Of a DNA stretch of 9,428 bases, positions 5,755 to 9,428 are shown piece after piece. The notes under the pieces were generated by a model that was not told the origin of the DNA, made no database searches, and saw nothing but the letters and a program-made list of their open reading frames with translations. The stretch lies in NCBI GenBank assembly GCA_024405235.1, contig JAKSPA010000047.1:1-9428 (forward strand), given 5' to 3'. The number at the start of each line of letters is the position of its first letter. The stretch's first letter is position 1. This DNA is from Lentisphaeria bacterium (GTDB lineage: Bacteria; Verrucomicrobiota; Lentisphaeria; Oligosphaerales; Oligosphaeraceae). A program made the position numbers and the translations under genes.

Positions 5755-6873
5755 TTATGCTCTAGGCTTGCGGAGTTCTGCGGCGAGTTCCTCTGCGCCT
5801 TCCTTGTCCTTCCAGTCGCCTTCGAGAAGTGCTTCCAGAGCGGAGAAGCGCAATGCGATGTCAACGCCGTGGGTCAGATTGGGAGCGGCAACGCCCTGGG
5901 ACTTGCAGAGGCGAACGGCGCCGACGATGCGGTCCGCCCAGCCGAGCTTGCGCGTAAGATCACGGGCGACACGAGCCACGGCGTCTGAGAGCAGCGGCGA
6001 GACCATGCGGCGGACGAGTTCCTCTGCCCATGTGTTCCAGCCCTTTTCGGTGAAATATTCATCGACTCCTGCGTATTTCTTGCAGAGTGCCTTTCCTGAC
6101 TCGTTGATAAGCGCCTGACGTGTGAACTCCACGATTTCAGGGAACTTGGCAGCATCGGACATGTATGTGCATCCACGTTCGGCTGCCATGAGAGCCAGCA
6201 GGAAGTGCGTTGCATTGTGTCCATAGAGTTTCGCCTCTTCGAAAGGAACCAGATCGGCCTTCGGGAAGAGATTGACGATGCCGACATCCTCAACGCCAGG
6301 AGCGCTGGAAGTATAGATCGTGCAGAACTCTTCGACAAGATGTCCCTTTGCGAAACCAGGCGTCAGCGGCGGGAGGGGGCTTTCGGTGGAAAGGAAGATC
6401 TTGCTCATCTTTCCGATGACGGTATCAAGATAATATGTATTGGGGAGATCCATGTCGATGGCCGCCTTGAGTTCTGCTGCAGCCGTCGTGGAGTTCTCAG
6501 AAGCGTAGATGTAGCGCTTGCCGTTGGGATTCAGTGCGAAGGCCTCTTTCATCCAGCTGGCGCAGGATGGATAGAAACGCGTAGCTGGCAGAGCCGTGTT
6601 GAATGCGATGGCATCCTTTCCGATTTCGATCAACTTCGCGCGATCCGCCTCTTCGTTTGGATTCAGGACCTCAATGTTCGTATAGGTCTTGGAGGTGATG
6701 GCGTCCTTGCCTGCTGTATTGACGGTGATGGTGCCGTTTGCACGCAATGCTGCAACCAGCGCGGGATCGACTTCCGCCAGAACGATGCGGTCGAATCCGC
6801 CCTGAGATGCGCCTGCGACGAAAATGCCAGTCTGAATCGGTCCTGCGCCGATTCCAATGAATGTCTTGCTCAT
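5755..6873 (-). CDS. Mannitol-dehydrogenase-like polyol or sugar-phosphate oxidoreductase
   Basis: The 372-residue product looks like a polyol-specific long-chain dehydrogenase, close in size to mannitol-1-phosphate 5-dehydrogenase (about 380). The N-terminal Rossmann region starts MSKTFIGIGAGPIQTGIF, with the acidic residue of the second strand in VLAEVDPALV (31-40), suggesting NAD(H). The middle has YASENSTTAA and VIGKMSKIF, matching the conserved CEN and GKM blocks. The catalytic pattern Lys-x4-Asn-x2-His is complete in KLYGHNATH: Lys215, Asn220, His223. It likely interconverts a phosphorylated polyol and a keto-sugar phosphate in the cytosol; the substrate is not determined. Its ATG overlaps the PfkB kinase stop by 4 nt (ATGA), with GGAG at 6882-6885 inside the kinase gene, so the two are translationally coupled and probably act in sequence. 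Confidence 0.82.
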   Translation of the reverse strand: MSKTFIGIGAGPIQTGIFVAGASQGGFDRIVLAEVDPALVAALRANGTITVNTAGKDAITSKTYTNIEVLNPNEEADRAKLIEIGKDAIAFNTALPATRFYPSCASWMKEAFALNPNGKRYIYASENSTTAAAELKAAIDMDLPNTYYLDTVIGKMSKIFLSTESPLPPLTPGFAKGHLVEEFCTIYTSSAPGVEDVGIVNLFPKADLVPFEEAKLYGHNATHFLLALMAAERGCTYMSDAAKFPEIVEFTRQALINESGKALCKKYAGVDEYFTEKGWNTWAEELVRRMVSPLLSDAVARVARDLTRKLGWADRIVGAVRLCKSQGVAAPNLTHGVDIALRFSALEALLEGDWKDKEGAEELAAELRKPRA

Positions 6874-7871
6874 TTCTGTGACTCCATGAATTTTCTAACT
6901 TCGGCGATGCTGACCGCACCACCAGTGCTGCTGGCATCCGCCAGATTGAAAATTGCGTTCGCCGCTCCGAGATGGAGCGACTCTTCGACGGGAAGCCCTT
7001 CGTGCAGTGCATAGAGCATGCCTGCGCAGAAGGCATCTCCCGCGCCTGTGGAACCGACTATCTTCGGCGCCTTGTATGCCTTGACCTGCGTCTCGGCACC
7101 ATCGGCCTCTCGTGCGTAGGCGCCTTCGGGATAGTGGATCACAAGCATCTTGTGAAGGCCTGCCTCGAAGAATTTCGGCGCGACAGCTTTCATCGCATCG
7201 AAATCAATCGTGTCGTCGTCCCTGCGGATCTTGACATTGAATGCATTTCCCGCCTCTATTTCGTTGACGACCAGTACATCGGTGCCTGGCATTGCGGCAA
7301 GAACCGCCGCATGGAATGTCTCCGGCGCAGTTGAAACCAGATCAAGCACCGTCAGCAGTCCCTTTGCACGCATCTCGCGAAGCACCTTCGCGCCTTTGGT
7401 GCCGTATGTATCGTCCTTTGCGTCAAGTCCTGCAAGAAGGAGAAGATAACCGAGATAGAAAACCTTCGCATTGTAGTCGACCGCGCTGAAATCGCTGTCG
7501 TTCAGACAGTCGTTGGCGCCGTGATTATGGAAGAAAGTGCGCTTTCCATCCGCCGCCATGACGGTTGTATAACTCGTTGGTGCTTCATTGGTAACGCGGA
7601 TACCCTTCGTGTCCACGCCTGCCTTCGCGCAGTTCTCCAGAAGCATCTTGCCGTATTTGTCGTCGCCGACGCAGCCAACGCCGAAGAGCGGAATGGAGCC
7701 ATTCGTCATGGCAGCCAGATCCAGCAGGACATTATGGGCGCCGCCACCGCCTGCAGGGGACTCTTCCTTGATGATGTTCGCCAGATTGCCTTCGCCAGGC
7801 CAGCGGTCCAGCTGACGAATCTCGTCGACAATCCAATTGCCAGCTCCGATAATACCGCAACGTTGTGCCAT
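6870..7871 (-). CDS. PfkB/ribokinase-family sugar kinase
   Basis: This cytosolic kinase transfers phosphate from ATP to a sugar or sugar derivative. The 333-residue product has the ribokinase fold in order: an N-terminal GIIGAGNWIVDEI strand-turn, the sugar-binding AGGGGAHNVLLDLA at 40-54, GVGCVGDDKYG at 64-74, and the C-terminal signature GSTGAGDAFCAGMLYAL at 273-289. GAGD at 276-279 supplies the anion hole and the catalytic Asp279. The substrate cannot be read from sequence; fructose, ribose, 2-keto-3-deoxygluconate and amino-sugar kinases share this pattern. The start is the ATG at 7869-7871; it has no clear Shine-Dalgarno. It follows the PIG-L deacetylase by about 155 nt and overlaps the dehydrogenase start by 4 nt, placing it in a sugar-processing operon. 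Confidence 0.9.
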   Translation of the reverse strand: MAQRCGIIGAGNWIVDEIRQLDRWPGEGNLANIIKEESPAGGGGAHNVLLDLAAMTNGSIPLFGVGCVGDDKYGKMLLENCAKAGVDTKGIRVTNEAPTSYTTVMAADGKRTFFHNHGANDCLNDSDFSAVDYNAKVFYLGYLLLLAGLDAKDDTYGTKGAKVLREMRAKGLLTVLDLVSTAPETFHAAVLAAMPGTDVLVVNEIEAGNAFNVKIRRDDDTIDFDAMKAVAPKFFEAGLHKMLVIHYPEGAYAREADGAETQVKAYKAPKIVGSTGAGDAFCAGMLYALHEGLPVEESLHLGAANAIFNLADASSTGGAVSIAEVRKFMESQK

Positions 7872-7975
7872 AGTGGTAGATGTTGTGTGTTATTGCTTTG
7901 GTTGCCTTGTATTGAAAAACTCTAGAAATCCTCAAAAGGCAACTTTGGCAAATAGATTCCTAAATAAAACCAGAA

Positions 7976-8013
7976 GCGCCGTCCCAGCCTTAGCAGCCGG
8001 CTGGCGGCGGCGC
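7976..8013 (-). terminator. Possible hairpin terminator or attenuator between the PIG-L and PfkB genes
   Basis: An interrupted stem pairs gcgcc (7976-7980) with ggcgc (8009-8013) and cagcc (7985-7989) with ggctg (7999-8003). On the minus strand it is followed after about five nt by a T-rich run (ggttttattta). It starts 14 nt past the deacetylase stop. It may end or reduce transcription before the kinase gene, so kinase and dehydrogenase could be expressed at a different level. The stem is imperfect and the T-run broken. Confidence 0.4.
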
Positions 8014-8026
8014 ACTTGCCATGCAA

Positions 8027-8803
8027 TTATTTTGCCATGGCGACCTTATCGCCGAGAATCTCCTTCAGGGGATTGTAATCCGCAGCGCAGAAGCCCAGCG
8101 GATTGTGGCGAACGAAGCCCTCGGCATACTGGAAGCATCCAGACTTCTTGCCGAAGATGATATGGCGCGAAACCATGTCGTCCAGATAGGCGTCCATTCC
8201 CTGCGAGACATCCAGCCACTGCTTCTGGCTGACGTGCTTGCAGAGCATCGCCTTCTTGGTCTCCAGTTCGCTTTCGACATTCACGAACAGATCCGCCTCA
8301 ACGGGACGGTTGAGCTGATCGGTGATGCTGTGAGGCATGGAGTGATAGACGGCAACGTCTCTGAGGGTTGGCGCGAATTTCGGATTGCAGCGCAGGTTGG
8401 TCATGCCACGGCAGAATGCGGCGGTGACGGCCAGCTTGCCTGTGCAGACATGGTCTTCCATGTAGTCGTAGGGACCGTGTGTCAGAATGATCGAGGGATC
8501 CACTTCGCGGACGACTTCCGCAACGCGGCAGATGTTTTCGTAGTTGTAGAAGACCTCGATGTCGTCGCAGATCGGATCGTGGAAGATCACGTTGACCAGA
8601 TTAGCGGCGTCGATGCACTCCTGGTGACGGATGGCGACGATCTTCTCGCGGCTGAGGGAGTTGGTGCCGAGAGAGCCATTCGCAACGGTCATGAAGTGGA
8701 TTTCAACGCCCGCCTTCTGTAGCAGGAGCATGGTTCCAGCCATGCCGAATTCAATGTCATCGGGATGGCAGCCGATGGCCAGAGCACGAATTTTTTCAGC
8801 CAT
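8027..8803 (-). CDS. PIG-L/LmbE family zinc-dependent deacetylase
   Basis: This family removes acetyl groups from N-acetylglucosamine-like moieties (BshB, MshB and PIG-L are known members). The 258-residue product starts MAEKIRALAIGCHPDDIEFGMAGT; HPDDIE at 13-18 supplies the zinc ligands His13 and Asp16 and the catalytic Asp15. The second metal motif is in THGPYDYMEDHVCTG, with His117 after Asp116 as the third ligand. The length is typical. No signal peptide is seen, so it is probably cytosolic. The start is fixed by GGAG at 8810-8813, six nt before the ATG. It lies 14 nt downstream of a NagB-like gene, so the pair is almost surely co-transcribed. In Bacteroidetes the same two domains are fused in one NagB protein (family knowledge), which supports joint action on an amino sugar. 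The exact substrate is unknown. Confidence 0.93.
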   Translation of the reverse strand: MAEKIRALAIGCHPDDIEFGMAGTMLLLQKAGVEIHFMTVANGSLGTNSLSREKIVAIRHQECIDAANLVNVIFHDPICDDIEVFYNYENICRVAEVVREVDPSIILTHGPYDYMEDHVCTGKLAVTAAFCRGMTNLRCNPKFAPTLRDVAVYHSMPHSITDQLNRPVEADLFVNVESELETKKAMLCKHVSQKQWLDVSQGMDAYLDDMVSRHIIFGKKSGCFQYAEGFVRHNPLGFCAADYNPLKEILGDKVAMAK

Positions 8804-8817
8804 TTGTCACTCCAGAA

Positions 8818-9428
8818 TTAGTGCATCTCAACGTCGCAGACGCCGAAGCCGCCGCGATAGAAGTTGAAGGTGACGTCCTGATGCAGAGAGAGCAAAGACA
8901 TCGGAACCGCGCTGTCGGCGATCTTGTTGGCGATCATGTATGTGGACAGACGCTGACCGAAGGGGTTGTCGTGATGGCCGGGATGCCAGATGGACACGCG
9001 GTCGCACTTCCATGTCTCGACAGGACCGACGCTGATGGCCTGCGTCGGGACGTTCTGGACGGTGCCGCCGCCGCTGGTACGCGCGTTCTGGATCAGAGTG
9101 ATCGGATGCAGTTCGACGACGCGTGTGTGCTTCTTCAGATATTCCTCCGGTTTCGGCGGGTTGTTCTTGTACTTGCCCTCGCGCTTGACGGGATCATTGA
9201 ATGCCCAGTGCTTGGTCTCGCCCTGGCCGCCCTGCATCAGCATGCAGTGGAACTGGTCGAAGGACTTCATGTATTCTTCGGGATTCTCGCTTGGGAAGTG
9301 CAGATTTTCCTTCGGCATCGCATACTTCTTGTCGATGCGGTTGAAGCAGAGCTCCATGTCGGCCTTCTGGAAGCCCAGAGGGAAGTTGATGTCGGCGGCC
9401 TTGCCGTCAACCAGCCACTCGTCCATGC
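8818..9428 (-). CDS. Glucosamine-6-phosphate isomerase/deaminase-like protein (NagB superfamily), 5' end cut by window edge
   Basis: The visible 203 or so C-terminal residues belong to the NagB/6-phosphogluconolactonase superfamily, in which NagB turns glucosamine 6-phosphate into fructose 6-phosphate and ammonia. MDEW at the window edge matches the MDEY block that carries the general-base Asp of E. coli NagB. QGGQGETKHWAFNDP, about 65-79 residues on, aligns with GGVGNDGHIAFNEP; the His is kept, but the family Asp before it becomes Thr and the following Glu becomes Asp. The C-terminal VPMSLLSLHQDVTFNFYRGG is not the usual NagB tail. The true start lies beyond 9428; the ATG at 9424-9426 is internal. 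It ends 14 nt before the PIG-L gene. The active-site changes leave room for a different reaction or substrate. Confidence 0.8.
   Translation of the reverse strand, partial: MDEWLVDGKAADINFPLGFQKADMELCFNRIDKKYAMPKENLHFPSENPEEYMKSFDQFHCMLMQGGQGETKHWAFNDPVKREGKYKNNPPKPEEYLKKHTRVVELHPITLIQNARTSGGGTVQNVPTQAISVGPVETWKCDRVSIWHPGHHDNPFGQRLSTYMIANKIADSAVPMSLLSLHQDVTFNFYRGGFGVCDVEMH

Noticed and set aside
6205..7014. Long plus-strand open frame of 269 codons
   Set aside because: It is antisense to the polyol dehydrogenase and PfkB genes, whose catalytic motifs are clear; long antisense frames are common opposite GC-rich coding sequence.
8021..8722. Plus-strand open frame of 233 codons
   Set aside because: It is the antisense shadow of the PIG-L deacetylase, which has complete zinc motifs and a good ribosome binding site.

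Overview
The window is a stretch of bacterial chromosome of moderate GC content. Every well-supported gene lies on the minus strand, so it reads from high to low coordinates. The mix of genes points to a bacterium, perhaps from the PVC lineages Lentisphaerota or Kiritimatiellota in a gut or rumen setting. It includes a bacterial-type Obg GTPase, an archaeal-type PurO IMP cyclohydrolase, and a NagB-like / PIG-L / PfkB / polyol-dehydrogenase cassette. The taxonomic guess is inference; no rRNA or other phylogenetic marker besides Obg is present.

In the direction of transcription, the right end (about 5755-9428) is a four-gene sugar cassette. It starts with the C-terminal part of a divergent glucosamine-6-phosphate isomerase-like (NagB superfamily) protein cut by the window edge. 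A PIG-L/LmbE zinc deacetylase follows 14 nt later. Then come a hairpin-containing gap of about 155 nt, a PfkB-family sugar kinase, and a mannitol-dehydrogenase-like polyol/sugar-phosphate oxidoreductase whose start overlaps the kinase stop by 4 nt. Together the enzymes suggest deacetylation, isomerisation/deamination, phosphorylation and redox conversion of an amino sugar or polyol.

The middle (about 3353-5754) is gene-poor. A lone serine hydrolase of the beta-lactamase/family VIII esterase fold (3995-5050) sits between two diverged copies of the same 106-bp repeat in opposite orientation (3758-3863 and 5547-5652, about 87% identical by hand count). The left copy lies inside a segment with its own terminal inverted repeats, like a MITE. 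The right copy carries a perfect 12-bp hairpin and is preceded by 16-bp tandem repeats. This is the most unusual part of the window.

The left third (1-3352) holds housekeeping-type genes: a small XRE-type regulator, obg, a four-helix membrane protein of unknown function, purO, and the 5' part of aroQ, which runs off the window. The gap between obg and the membrane protein contains short 9-bp and 7-bp tandem repeats. The purO-aroQ gap contains a 13-bp-stem inverted repeat. No tRNA, rRNA, CRISPR array or recognisable transposase gene was seen.
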